From assembly GCA_030268105.1 (NCBI GenBank), contig BSDZ01000116.1, positions 124,001 through 188,000 of the forward strand: a DNA stretch of 64,000 nucleotides, in the 5' to 3' direction. The position numbers and the translations under genes were made by a program. Every line of letters starts with the position of its first letter. The first letter of the stretch is position 1. The notes under the pieces are model-generated. The model saw only the letters and a list, made by a program, of their open reading frames with translations. It did not search any database and was not told where the DNA came from. Positions 45,607 to 58,700 of this stretch are shown piece after piece. The stretch comes from Volvox africanus. Lineage: Eukaryota > Chlorophyta > Chlorophyceae > Chlamydomonadales > Volvocaceae.

Positions 45607-46807
45607 CTTAGCTAGCCAACCCAATTTTGTTGTGGCTGCTAGAGCTCCGGATAGAGGTCTTGAGACTGTTGGCACGCGAGCCACTCAAGAGCCCCTTTTC
45701 CTTCAGACCCCTGCTCACTTAATTGTGCCGCATTCAGCAGTTAATACGAATATGGACAACACTGCTGGACCAAGGGTTCTGCCATTACCTCAAGCGCAAG
45801 GGCACGATGCCATCCCTGAGGTGATGAGATTGTCAATTCCCGTTTCTAGGCTTAATATCTCGCTGACTGAAAAGACACCAGGACCTAGCATAGCCGATGC
45901 AACTCGTGCGTACGTGCATGACGCTAAAAAGTATCTCCAGGCTGTTCATGGTGGCGATAATGATGGTATCAGGTGTCTCTTCGTTGGTAACACCCTCGAG
46001 GGCTCAGCGAAGGACTGGTATCGTGAATGGACCACCGCCCGGGGCGAATATACTTTTGACGAGATGATCGCTGCTCTGCTCGCACGGTTCGCTACTGAGG
46101 TGCAAGCACGTGATGTGGAGGCTCGTAAGGTCTTGGCGGCCGGTAGCAACCACATGCGTCGGGGTGAAAATGTACCTGCGTACCAGTCACGCTTCGAAGC
46201 ACTTGTGACCCCCATTGCTGACCTCACCGAGACCGAGCGTGTCTTTTGGTTTAAGCGAGGCCTGACGAAACTTTTGGCTAAATGGTGCGCTACTGACTTG
46301 GCTGGGGTGCCGATCAAGTCGTATGATGCCTTGGTCACTTTTGCTAAGGGTACGGAGATACGACTCCTTGCCGGTGAGGAAGAAGTCAAATCTGCCCCTC
46401 GTGCAAATGCCGTGCAAGTGCAGGATCTGCTTGGGTAAGCTGTAGCTCTAGACCAGGAACTTGGAGCTACCCGCCCCGCGCCTACTGCCGCGACGCGACG
46501 CAGCAACCGGCAACGCAAGGCGCGCGGGGGCGCTAGCTCAGGTGTCCACGGGTCAGGAGGAGCAGGTCCGAGCTCGGACCCAGCTATGAGCAGGAAGCGT
46601 GGTGGTGTGCCGTCGTCAGCAGCCGCACAGCGCTCTGACCCCAATGCGAAGCGGACTCGCACGGATGACTCGTTTATGCCAAAATGGAATTGCAATCGTT
46701 CCGAGTTCGAGCATCGGAAAGCGGCCAATGTTTGTCTACGGTGCGCGGAGAGTCATCCTACGAAGGATTGCCCGTTACTGCCGCCGTTTGTACCTCAGCC
46801 GAAATAG
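45572..46807 (+). pseudogene. gag: Unit 2 Gag with TAA after codon 288
   Basis: As unit 1 (TAA at 46436-46438, amber 46805-46807), with the ATEVQ and GSNHM variants shared with unit 3. Confidence 0.88.
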
Positions 46808-47770
46808 GGGCTTGCCCGGGTTCCTGCGGAGGGGGCACCGCCCGGGATTTCTGAACTAACACGTGGTCGGTGGTCATCCTTACGGCCAGCCGTGAAGGCA
46901 TTGTTGCCTTGCGTACTTGGACACATCGAGCGAGTCATTGAGCGACGCATCACGCTTGACGGACGCACGGGACTTCTCTGCTTCGATCCGCTGTGTAATT
47001 TGTTTACACCACGCCGTCCCCTGTCGTCTATCGATCTGTCTAAACACGTGGTTTTGTTCATCCCCTCGTCTCTGCGTGAGATGTCGGAACAGTTGGCCGT
47101 ATACAGGAGATGTAGGCGTCAATATCCAGGCACCGCCGCATGTGTATTACTCCCTGCTTTCTGTCGGCGCAAGGCAGAGGCATCATTAAGGGGTATGCGG
47201 TGTGTCCACCGGTTCGAGCCAGGCACCGTTTTGTTTAATGGTGTGGATTGGGAGGGTATGCTGGCTCCGTGGCCAGGGACATCCTACTCGGTTGACGTTT
47301 GGTACGAAGCTCCTGATGAGGGTGCCGTAAGTCACGGACCTGCCCTAAGTGCACTGACGTTATCTGCTGGGCAGTCACTCATAGATAACCGTGTCCCAGT
47401 GGTTCAGATTGGTTTGAATGGCCGTACTCTGAAGGCACTTGTTGACACCGGTGCCAGCGACGACTTCATCTCTGTCGCAGAGGTGAATGCGCTGGGGTTG
47501 ACCCCAGAGTCGTCTGATTGTCCACAGGTTACCCTTGCTGACGGGGGTAAGCATCCCATCGTGGGCAGGATCACCCTTAGCCTATCGATAGGCCCTTTGC
47601 GTGTTGTGACCCGGCCGTATGTGCTGCAGGGCTTAGCAGAGACTGCACCGAAGAAGGATGGGACCACCTATGCAGTAGGGTCCCCCCTGCGAAATCTCCC
47701 AAGGTACCTGGCCCGCCCCACACACCCCATGGCAGAATGCTGGATATGGGTCACATGGCTTATGTTATAA
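46808..47770 (+). pseudogene. Unit 2 pre-protease domain and protease with filler tail
   Basis: As unit 1: uncharacterised domain, DTGAS protease, filler-encoded C-terminus. Confidence 0.87.
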
Positions 47771-49159
47771 CCAAAATTATACGCGAATTATACAAAAGAA
47801 ATGCCGGAAAGGCTTATACGTTGTTATGCGTAGACATCGCCTATACGCAGTAGGGTTGTCACATCTAGGATCGGCCTCCTGATGTGAATCGTACGGCATT
47901 GCGATGCTGCGAGTATAACAGATGCGAGGACGGCTAAGCCAAAAGAGACATTCGATACCGGAGAACACTCGTGTGTTCTATATTACTATTGATATACGCT
48001 ATTCTACTTAGCCCGAGCTAAGCCTGAACTTCGCTAATCACCGCCGCGTGATGATTGCTTGCTTCCGGCGCTGACGGCGATTTCGTCCATTGCATCGTTC
48101 CGATCTGTAAGACTGTAAGTTATATCTCTCTTCGTCTTGAAGTCTTCCGCTGTCTCTGTTTGCTCTCACTTGCCTTGCTGTACTTGCAAGTGCTCACGCA
48201 TCGGTGTTGAAAGTCTCCAGACGTGCAGATACTTATGAGCAAATGCGAACGAGAGGTACAACAATGAACCTGTCTCGATACCAATTTGTTGTACCTCTCC
48301 TTCGTGTTTGCTCATAAGTATCTGCGCGTCTGAAGGCTTTCGACACCAATGCGCGAACACTTGCAAGTACAGCAAGGCAAGCGCCAGCAAACAGAGACAG
48401 CGGAAGACATCTAGACAAGAAGAGATATAACTTACAGTCTTACAGATCGAAGCGATGCTATGGATGAAATCGCCGTCAGCGCCGGAAGCAAGCAATCATC
48501 ACGCGGCGGTGATTAGCGAAGTTCAGGCTTAACTCGTGCTAAGTAGAATAGCGTATATCAATAGTAATATAGAACACACGAGTGTTCTCCGGTATCGAAT
48601 GTCTCTTTTGGCTTAGCCGTCCTTGCATCTGTTATACTCGCAGCATCGCAATGCCGTACGATTCACACTAGGAGGCCGATCCTAAGTGTGACAACCCTAC
48701 TGCGTATAGGCGATGTCCAAGCATAACAACGTATAAGCCTTTCTGGCATTCGCATGATGCAAGGGTCCGAATAACGATATTCGGTTGCAAGGCATGTATC
48801 GCGACGAGTGCGGCGCTCTCAACGTGTGCTGTAATGAAGTAATATTATGTCAAATAATATTACTTATCGTTTCATAGCACGAGCATAATGCGCACTTCAA
48901 TGATTCGGTATTTCATGCATGCTAGGCGGATTTGCCATGATGCGATGTCGCGATGGATAATGGTGTCATGCCAAATGCATATATAAATGTACACGAATAC
49001 ATTTATATCATGCAGATTCATTCATATGCAATGTGTTCATCACAATAGCACTTCGCCTTGTAGGATCACATCGACCTACACATCGGCGGGAAACTAACCA
49101 TAGCACAACATTCATTGCCTAACTGTCTCTTTGTGTCAACTCGGAAGTAGGTTCTTTCT

Positions 49160-49593
49160 ATGGCGAGTTCCAGCGACGAACCACGGGGACCGCTAGATAC
49201 TTTCGCCGAAGACCTAGGCCACGCTGTATTGGACGCCGGTGCTTCCGGTTTGTAATCGTTTAATTGCTTTTGTCTAGATTGTTGCACTTGTTGTGTAAGT
49301 GTACGCTCTGAGTCGCAGGTAATCTCAGTGCGCCGGCATTGCTTGCCGCAACGACTGAGACCGGTCTTCGTTCAGACCAGTTGGCGAATCTCATCGCCCA
49401 AACTACGGAGATCAGGACTCAGCTGGGCAAGTACTTGCTGAGTTTACTGAATCTTCTCAAGAGTACTGTCGGTAGGCTCACCGAATCGTTTTGTACTCTT
49501 GCCTTTGCAATAGAAGTCGGCTTCTATTACGCAAACCTAGGGTATTGCTTCGTGTTCCATGTCCGCGGAACGCGACGATACGCCACACACTAG
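49160..49593 (+). CDS. Unit 3 ORF0 (spliced)
   Basis: Exon 1 49160-49247, intron 49248-49318, exon 2 49319-49593. Confidence 0.6.
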
Positions 49594-50794
49594 CTTAGCT
49601 AGCCAACCCAATTTTGTTGTGGCTGCTAGAGCTCCGGATAGAGGTCTTGAGACTGTTGGCACGCGAGCCACTCAAGAGCCCCTTTTCCTTCAGACCCCTG
49701 CTCACTTAATTGTGCCGCATTCAGCAGTTAATACGAATATGGACAACACTGCTGGACCAAGGGTTCTGCCATTACCTCAAGCGCAAGGGCACGATGCCAT
49801 CCCTGAGGTGATGAGATTGTCAATTCCCGTTTCTAGGCTTAATATCTCGCTGACTGAAAAGACACCAGGACCTAGCATAGCCGATGCAACTCGTGCGTAC
49901 GTGCATGACGCTAAAAAGTATCTCCAGGCTGTTCATGGTGGCGATAATGATGGTATCAGGTGTCTCTTCGTTGGTAACACCCTCGAGGGCTCAGCGAAGG
50001 ACTGGTATCGTGAATGGACCACCGCCCGGGGCGAATATACTTTTGACGAGATGATCGCTGCTCTGCTCGCACGGTTCGCTACTGAGGTGCAAGCACGTGA
50101 TGTGGAGGCTCGTAAGGTCTTGGCGGCCGGTAGCAACCACATGCGTCGGGGTGAAAATGTACCTGCGTACCAGTCACGCTTCGAAGCACTTGTGACCCCC
50201 ATTGCTGACCTCACCGAGACCGAGCGTGTCTTTTGGTTTAAGCGAGGCCTGACGAAACTTTTGGCTAAATGGTGCGCTACTGACTTGGCTGGGGTGCCGA
50301 TCAAGTCGTATGATGCCTTGGTCACTTTTGCTAAGGGTACGGAGATACGACTCCTTGCCGGTGAGGAAGAAGTCAAATCTGCCCCTCGTGCAAATGCCGT
50401 GCAAGTGCAGGATCTGCTTGGGTAAGCTGTAGCTCTAGACCAGGAACTTGGAGCTACCCGCCCCGCGCCTACTGCCGCGACGCGACGCAGCAACCGGCAA
50501 CGCAAGGCGCGCGGGGGCGCTAGCTCAGGTGTCCACGGGTCAGGAGGAGCAGGTCCGAGCTCGGACCCAGCTATGAGCAGGAAGCGTGGTGGTGTGCCGT
50601 CGTCAGCAGCCGCACAGCGCTCTGACCCCAATGCGAAGCGGACTCGCACGGATGACTCGTTTATGCCAAAATGGAATTGCAATCGTTCCGAGTTCGAGCA
50701 TCGGAAAGCGGCCAATGTTTGTCTACGGTGCGCGGAGAGTCATCCTACGAAGGATTGCCCGTTACTGCCGCCGTTTGTACCTCAGCCGAAATAG
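49559..50794 (+). pseudogene. gag: Unit 3 Gag with TAA after codon 288
   Basis: As unit 2. TAA at 50423-50425, amber 50792-50794. Confidence 0.88.
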
Positions 50795-51757
50795 GGGCTT
50801 GCCCGGGTTCCTGCGGAGGGGGCACCGCCCGGGATTTCTGAACTAACACGTGGTCGGTGGTCATCCTTACGGCCAGCCGTGAAGGCATTGTTGCCTTGCG
50901 TACTTGGACACATCGAGCGAGTCATTGAGCGACGCATCACGCTTGACGGACGCACGGGACTTCTCTGCTTCGATCCGCTGTGTAATTTGTTTACACCACG
51001 CCGTCCCCTGTCGTCTATCGATCTGTCTAAACACGTGGTTTTGTTCATCCCCTCGTCTCTGCGTGAGATGTCGGAACAGTTGGCCGTATACAGGAGATGT
51101 AGGCGTCAATATCCAGGCACCGCCGCATGTGTATTACTCCCTGCTTTCTGTCGGCGCAAGGCAGAGGCATCATTAAGGGGTATGCGGTGTGTCCACCGGT
51201 TCGAGCCAGGCACCGTTTTGTTCAATGGTGTGGATTGGGAGGGTATGCTGGCTCCGTGGCCAGGGACATCCTACTCGGTTGACGTTTGGTACGAAGCTCC
51301 TGATGAGGGTGCCGTAAGTCACGGACCTGCCCTAAGTGCACTGACGTTATCTGCTGGGCAGTCACTCATAGATAACCGTGTCCCAGTGGTTCAGATTGGT
51401 TTGAATGGCCGTACTCTGAAGGCACTTGTTGACACCGGTGCCAGCGACGACTTCATCTCTGTCGCAGAGGTGAATGCGCTGGGGTTGACCCCAGAGTCGT
51501 CTGATTATCCACAGGTTACCCTTGCTGACGGGGGTAAGCATCCCATCGTGGGCAGGATCACCCTTAGCCTATCGATAGGCCCTTTGCGTGTTGTGACCCG
51601 GCCGTATGTGCTGCAGGGCTTAGCAGAGACTGCACCGAAGAAGGATGGGACCACCTATGCAGTAGGGTCCCCCCTGCGAAATCTCCCAAGGTACCTGGCC
51701 CGCCCCACACACCCCATGGCAGAATGCTGGATATGGGTCACATGGCTTATGTTATAA
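50795..51757 (+). pseudogene. Unit 3 pre-protease domain and protease with filler tail
   Basis: As unit 1, with one Cys-to-Tyr difference just after the protease active site (SSDYPQV). Confidence 0.87.
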
Positions 51758-53107
51758 CCAAAATTATACGCGAATTATACAAAGGAAATGCCGGAAAGGC
51801 TTATACGTTGTTATGCGTAGACATCGCCTATACGCAGTAGGGTTGTCACATCTAGGATCGGCCTCCTGATGTGAATCGTACGGCATTGCGATGCTGCGAG
51901 TATAACAGATGCGAGGACGGCTAAGCCAAAAGAGACATTCGATACCGGAGAACACTCGTGTGTTCTATATTACTATTGATATACGCTATTCTACTTAGCC
52001 CGAGCTAAGCCTGAACTTCGCTAATCACCGCCGCGTGATGATTGCTTGCTTCCGGCGCTGACGGCGATTTCGTCCATTGCATCGTTCCGATCTGTAAGAC
52101 TGTAAGTTATATCTCTCTTCGTCTTGAAGTCTTCCGCTGTCTCTGTTTGCTCTCACTTGCCTTGCTGTACTTGCAAGTGCTCACGCATCGGTGTTGAAAG
52201 TCTCCAGACGTGCAGATACTTATGAGCAAACGCGAACGAGAGGTACAACAATGAACCTGTCTCGATACCAATTTGTTGTACCTCTCCTTCGTGTTTGCTC
52301 ATAAGTATCTGCGCGTCTGAAGGCTTTCGACACCAATGCGCGAACACTTGCAAGTACAGCAAGGCAAGCGCCAGCAAACAGAGACAGCGGAAGACATCTA
52401 GACAAGAAGAGATATAACTTACAGTCTTACAGATCGAAGCGATGCTATGGATGAAATCGCCGTCAGCGCCGGAAGCAAGCAATCATCACGCGGCGGTGAT
52501 TAGTGAAGTTCAGGCTTAACTCGTGCTAAGTAGAATAGCGTATATCAATAGTAATATAGAACACACGAGTGTTCTCCGGTATCGAATGTCTCTTTTGGCT
52601 TAGCCGTCCTCGCATCTGTTATACTCGCAGCATCGCAATGCCGTACGATTCACACTAGGAGGCCGATCCTAAGTGTGACAACCCTACTGCGTATAGGCGA
52701 TGTCCAAGCATAACAACGTATAAGCCTTTCCGGCATTCGCATGATGCAAGGGTCCGAATAACGATATTCGGTTGCAAGGCATGTATCGCGACGAGTGCGG
52801 TGCTCTCAACATGTGCTGTAATGAAGTAATATTATGTCAAATAATATTACTTATCGTTTCGTAGCACGAGCATAATGCGCACTTCAATGATTTGGGATTT
52901 CATACATGCTAGGCGGATCAGCCATGATGCGATGTCGCGATGGATAATGGTGTCATGCCAAATGCATATATAAATATATACGAATACATTTATATTGTGC
53001 AAGTTCATTCATATGCATTGATCGTTCATGTGTTCATCAAAATAGCACTTCGCCTCGTAGGGTCGCATTGACCTACGCATCGGCGGAAAACGAACCGTGG
53101 CACAACA

Positions 53108-54017
53108 CAATCGCAGCAGTCAATTCACGTCTAAGTTTTGGGAAGCGCTATGTGAACTTGTCGGTATGCGCGTTCATTTGAGCACAGCATATCATCCACA
53201 ATCTGATGGGCAAACCGAATGCACAAATCGCACGTTGGGCGATATGTTACGCAATTTAGTGGGACGCACACCCTTTGTCTGGGATACGTTTCTGACTTTG
53301 GCAGGATTTGCACTTAACAATGCTGTTAACCGCTCTACAGGTCAAAGCCCCTTCTTTTTGAATTATGGATTCCATCCTGCGCTACCTGTTTGGCGAGAAT
53401 TGGAAGTAAATATCCCTGCTGCTAAAACCTTTGCCAAGTCGTTCCTATCCCGCATGACAGATGCGAAGGCATGTTTGGATGCGGCACAACAACGGACGAC
53501 GGGTTACTGTAATAAATCCAAACGAGACGTAACATTTTCGGTGGGACAAATGGTTTTATTGAGCACTAAGAACCTGTGTTCACTCGCCGACGGTTCCCAA
53601 AAACTGTTACCTCGTTGGATCGGTCCATACCCTGTTGTACGCATGGTAGGAAATGTAGCTGTGGAGCTATCCCTACCCCCTGACATGAATATCCACCCCA
53701 CGTTTCATATCTCCCTCATTCGCCCTTATCCCGGTACAGCACCCGTTACGAACGACACCGATGCCCCTGCGGTAATGGACCCCGGTTCCGAGACCTGGAT
53801 TGCAGGCAAACAAAAGGTGTACGATCTGGAACGAATATTGGATTATCGGGTTCGACGTAAAGGTCGACAGCAACATAAGTGAAAGGTGCACGAGTATCTG
53901 GTCAAATGGACTGGCTATTATAGCGAGCACAACTCTTGGGAGCCAACGCGTAATTTCTCGTCAGAGATGAAGCCCCTATTGGAGGAAGCTCGACTACGTG
54001 CCACACAAACCCAATGA
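53108..54017 (+). pseudogene. pol: F Pol 3' end: integrase to chromodomain
   Basis: Starts within the second catalytic Asp region ([15 protein letters not shown], where relatives have SDRGGQFTS), then [14 protein letters not shown] and the chromodomain start. A TGA at 53880-53882 (Arg codon CGA to TGA in relatives) interrupts the chromodomain. The rest (EYLVKWTGY...NSWEP) is open to the stop at 54017. Non-functional fragment. Confidence 0.9.
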
Positions 54018-54077
54018 TCTCTGCAGTCGAATGCTGTACGATGCAGCAAGGACGCTGCATACAGGAGGGGGGATAGT

Positions 54078-54892
54078 TGTTGTATGCCGGTTCGATCACC
54101 GTTTACGCCGAAGTAGGTTGCAATCCATTTGAGCACTACCGAACATAATATAATCATATTAGCATGATATATTCGAGTATATCTAGCTAATCAGGCACGT
54201 CGCATCATCATCCACAACATCACGCTGTCGGTCAACATGTTTGACTCGAAGCTGATATCAATGCGCGAACTCTCTGTTGGCATAATATATCACGTAATAA
54301 TATTTCAAATATTATTATCTTATCAGTGTCATAAACCATACACGTATGCGGGAACGCGACGATCGCGATGGTTGGGTCGGTAACCGAATATATATATTCG
54401 GACCTTCGCATATTGCATACGTTGCATCCATTAATATCACGGATTACGCGATATTCAGAACTGTGCTAAGCTAATACTCACAACTGAGATCAGAATCCAG
54501 TGAGACTTGTACTGCACATCGGTATCGTGAACGTGATAGGTGCGAGGACGGCCGCCTAGAGACCCAAGTCGGCTCCACGTTACTTTGGATTAAGTACCCT
54601 CGTACTTAACTCAATCGAACTCTCATATATACGTTTTACTCAATTATATTCGGCCTGAGCTATTCTAGCATACCATCTCCAGCCGGATGATGAACATTGC
54701 CCGCGGGGTCTGACGGCAGACTACCATTCTGTAATCAAAGACTATTGTAAGTTGGATCTTTCCTTGTTGCTGAGTCCTCCGCTGTCATCTTACTCGCATT
54801 GAATCGCCTTGCTGTTTGTAAGCACAGTGTACGTGTAGCTAAAACCCAGACGTGCAGATTCAGTGCATGGTCGAAGAAGGAAGGATACAACA
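54078..54892 (+). repeat. F 3' LTR
   Basis: 815 bp, TGTTGT...ACAACA, A-type. Confidence 0.9.
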
Positions 54893-55372
54893 ATCTTTGT
54901 GACCCGACATGTAGCACGAGCCCACACTTTCAGTCAGGGATGTGCTAGATAATTTGCCAACCGGCTAGAACAATAGGCTTCCCATTTGCTTGCGTACCGA
55001 CAGTACTTCCGAGCAGGCCAATGAGGAACACAATGTAATCTGTAAGGCCGTCTTTAATTTCCGGTGTGGGCGCAATCAAAGCCTTGATTTGCTCGGAATT
55101 CAGATACTGACCGCCCAACACCGCGTTTAGTGATGGGGTACGTTCACCCGCAACTCACGAGACAGACTTGCAACGAGAACGCAGCAACTATTCAGAAACA
55201 AACAGCAGTAATTACAAACCGGAAGCGGCGGCATCCAATACGGCGTGGCCAAGATCCTCGGCGAAAGTGTCTAGTGGACTGCGGTGATTATCACCGTCAC
55301 TCGCCATTGTGAGAACCTACTTCCGATGAGGGACAATGAGACAGCCCGTGAATGGAACCGTCTCACTACCAA
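54893..55372 (-). pseudogene. Fragment G: element leader with ORF0 and primer site (minus)
   Basis: On the minus strand: a primer-site-like TGGTAGTGAGACGGTTCC near 55370, ORF0 exon 1 at 55307-55220 (88 nt; PLDTFAEDLGHAVLDAAAS), intron 55219-55148 (72 bp; acceptor changed from CAG to CGG), exon 2 at 55147-54945 (203 nt, the same length as in A2), then the gag ATG (MSGHKD) at the F junction. It is a third sequence variant of ORF0 with conserved exon lengths. The changed acceptor suggests decay. Confidence 0.75.
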
Positions 55373-55710
55373 ACAGGAGTCAACATGGAGGATTGCCATT
55401 TCTAATGGCGGATCTGTGGCCACATTTTCCCAAATCACAGCAGTGACAACAATCAGAGTTGTGGCCTGTGAGCTGACCACCAGGAGCAGGGCTGGCTGCA
55501 CCATTGATCCGCTAGATTCTGCTGCTGAATGCCAGTGGGGAGCACGCAGCCCATCAACTACATGTATGTTGGGTTGGAGCTTCATGCTGTGCTGAAAGCG
55601 TTCTGGTTGCAAATGGATGAGGGGCCTCTGCTTTTGCAAGCTTGATGAAGGGGTCGTTGTCTGCTCCTTGGGTCTTGCTGTCCACCAGGGCTAAATGGAG
55701 TGCATGGCAC
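55373..55710. other. Unclassified 338 bp between G leader and D LTR
   Basis: Not LTR-like. The minus strand is weakly similar to 440-620 (and 3725-3905). One minus frame reads CHALHLALVDSKTQG, faintly reminiscent of hAT-type transposases, but too short to call. Confidence 0.3.
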
Positions 55711-58700
55711 TGTTGTATCACTCCTTCGTCAATCATGCTCTTTTCTGCAGGTCTGGGTGTTAGATACTCGTGCCGGAGTTCTTATGGAACGGCAAAGCAC
55801 TCAAGTGCGTCAATATGGACAGTGGAAGACTTAGGAACGACGACGGATCCAACTTATAATCATTGATTGGCGAAAGCGATATGTTCGGCCGTCAGAGCCG
55901 ATGACAGGCTGTCATCATACGGCTGATTGCAAAGCTTGGGCTTGGCACGGGCCTGAGAATATATCAATAAGGTTCGATAAGATCGGTGCTAGGACAACCC
56001 TGCTTAGGGCTCAGCAAAAGCATCAAGCAATGTTCTATTCGGCCGTCCTCACGCATACGATACTCGTGATATCGATATGCGGTACAACTCACACCAGATC
56101 GCCAATCCCCAAGTGTAATAAACCCTAATGCGTATCGCAGATCTCCGTGTCTAATATCATTAAGCCTTCGCGGAATTCATGCGATGCAAATGGCCGAATA
56201 TATATTAAATCAATATTCGGATGCCGACCACCTGCCACTGTGACTTCCACACTCCTCACACTCGCGCACTGTCTATGCTGGCAATGGAGTAATAATATAG
56301 CGGATATTATTATTTAAGAGATCATGTCATTATTATGCCTCATGCCCTCGTTCCTGTAGATGAGTCAAACGTTCGCTTGGCTGGTGCATTAGTGATGCAG
56401 CTGTGGCTTGCTAGGCGAGGAGTCGCAATGCATGGATTTCACGGCGCATAATTAGTTAAATATATGCAAATATATCTACTGCTAGAAATGCATTTATTCC
56501 GTTCGCTTATCGCCTTGTAAAGTCGCATCGACCGATAATCAAACCGTAATACAACAATTATCCCCCCTCCCGTATGCAGCGTCCTCGCTGCATTGAACAG
56601 CATCGACTGCAAGGATCATTGGGTTTGCCTGGCGCGTAGACGAGCTTCCTCCAACAGGGGCTTCATATCCGGCAAATAGTTTGGTGCCGGCTCCCACGAG
56701 TTGTGCTCACTCGAATACCCGGTTCAGTTGACTTGATACTCGTGCACCGTCCGTTTGCGTGGATGTCGGCCCACACAATGAGCGTGATAATCCAATACCT
56801 GCTCCACATCGTACACCTTCTGCTTGCCTGTGATCCAGGTCTCAGGACCCAGTTCTACCGCTGCAGGGGTGTTAGTGGTATCGAGGATGGGTTCCGTGCC
56901 ACAATAGGGACATATCAGGGAAATATGAAACTTGGGGTGAATGTTTATGTCAGGGGGCAAAGCAAGCTCTACAGCTGCGTTCCCAACCATGCGCACAACG
57001 GGATATGAACTAATCCATTGGGGCAAAAGCTTCCGGGACCCCTCAGCAAAAGAGTGTAGGTTCTTAGTGCTCAACAACAACACCATCTGCGGGAACGTTC
57101 ACCTCCAACTCACGCCACACGGGTAGAGGGGGGTGAAACCCATAGTTCAGAAAGAAAGGGCTTTGACCTGTTGAGCGGTTAACAGCAGTTTACAGCGTTG
57201 TTAAGCGCAAACTCTGCCACAGTCAAGTAAGTATCCCAGACGAGAGGTGTACGACCAGCAAAATTGTGTAACATATCACCCAATGTGCGGTTTGTGCGTT
57301 CAGTTTGTCTGTGGGTGGTATGCCGTGCTCAGATTAATGTGCATAGCAACCAGCTTGCGCTTCCCAAAACTTAGACGTGAATTGACCCCCGCGGTCCGAT
57401 ACCACGGTTTTAGGGACGCCGTGCAGCCGAACCACATTATCAAAGAACAATCGTGTCATTTGCTCTGCACTGCAGGACGACGTGCATGGCGCTAGGTGAA
57501 CCTTCTTAGTCAACCGGTCAACCATGACGAGCACCGAGTTGTATCCCCCCTCAGTTTTGGGCAGCGCGACTACAAAACGTCCATAGAAACACTCTCCCAA
57601 GGCGCATCCGGGAGAGGCAAAGGTTGCAACAAGCCGTGACCCTTACCCGACAAACCCTTGTTGTGCTGGCACAAACTGCACATCTGCACGAAGTTCCCCA
57701 CATCCTTGGCCAAGCGTGGCCACCAGAACGAGTGTCGAATCAACTCGACCAACCCCGTGCTACCAGGGTGTCCTGCTAGCGGATCCTCGTGGAAACGGAT
57801 GAGGATGTCACGGCGAAGAGCATCATCGTTCGGAACGATGATCTGGAACCCTCCGTCCATAGCCAAAGGTCGTTCTGCTTGCGCAAGTGCTCTACATTGC
57901 CCGGCTTAGCAAACCAGGGATCTGTAACGTAGGCAGCCTTTAATCGCCCCACAAGGTCCGAAAGCCACTGGCACCTGCTTATTCCGCGGGCGCAGGACAG
58001 GTGCCGCCAAAATCGCAGCATGTCACGACGGATGTCGGCTGAGAGTGTTGGCGATATTAATCCGACCAGCAATGTACTCTCAGGTGCAATCAATCCGAGC
58101 TAGGTACTGTATCCATCTAGCTTGTCGTCGGTTCAACGTGGGGACGCTTTGCAAAAACCGTTAGGGGTTTATGGTCAGTCTTCAGCGTGAACGGCCGGCC
58201 CTCAAGGTAACAACGCCATTCTTTCAAGCCTGCAAAACTGTCAACAGCTCCTGTTCCCCGGTGTTGTAGCGGTCTCCGCACCCAAAAACTTCTTACTCGT
58301 GAAGGCGATCGGCTGCCCCTCCTGTACACATACAGCACCACTCCCATAGAGCGAAGCATCAGACACTACTTCGACGCAGAATGGTAACGAGTAATCGGGG
58401 AACGCAAGGGTAATGTCGTTGGCGACGATATGCTTCAGCTCTTCAAACGCCTGTTGACACTCTGATGTCCAGAACTCAAGCGAAATGAAAGTTCCCTTGA
58501 GCATCAAGTTCGTGAGCGGGGCCGCAAGGATGCAGTATCAGTCAACGAACTTACAGAAATAGTTGGTCAAGCCTAGGAACTTACGTAGCTCCGTGAGGTT
58601 CTGAGGCGCGGGCCATTCGGGGGTCCATTTTCACACCAGTGGCCGACACAATGTGGCCCAAATACTCCCACCTCAGGCTGTGCCCGAAAGCATTTGGCGC

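Larger units (their letters stand above)
45124..49110 (+). mobile_element. Array unit 2 (3987 bp)
   Basis: Same structure as unit 1 with very few differences. Truncated plus LTR 47800-48263, inverted spacer 48264-48286, minus LTR 48287-49110. Confidence 0.92.
49111..53107 (+). mobile_element. Array unit 3, ending in a chimeric LTR
   Basis: As units 1 and 2: truncated plus LTR 51787-52250, spacer 52251-52273, minus LTR 52274-53107. The final LTR is 834 bp. From about 52885 its U3 matches the solo LTR at 30415-31247 better than the array LTRs, so it looks like a crossover product between array and resident LTR. The small differences at 51781 and 52230 are not shared with units 1 and 2. Confidence 0.9.
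53108..54892 (+). mobile_element. Chromovirus F, 3' fragment (plus)
   Basis: A-family element. It begins abruptly inside integrase at the LTR border and ends with purine tract (54063-54077) and 3' LTR (54078-54892, 815 bp). Its 5' half is missing to the left of the rearranged block. It lies at the Gag start of fragment G. Confidence 0.88.

Noticed and set aside
45946..46728. 260-codon antisense frame over gag (also 49933-50715)
   Set aside because: It mirrors the gag coding sequence and has no domain. The same strand is open only in copies where gag codon choice allows it.
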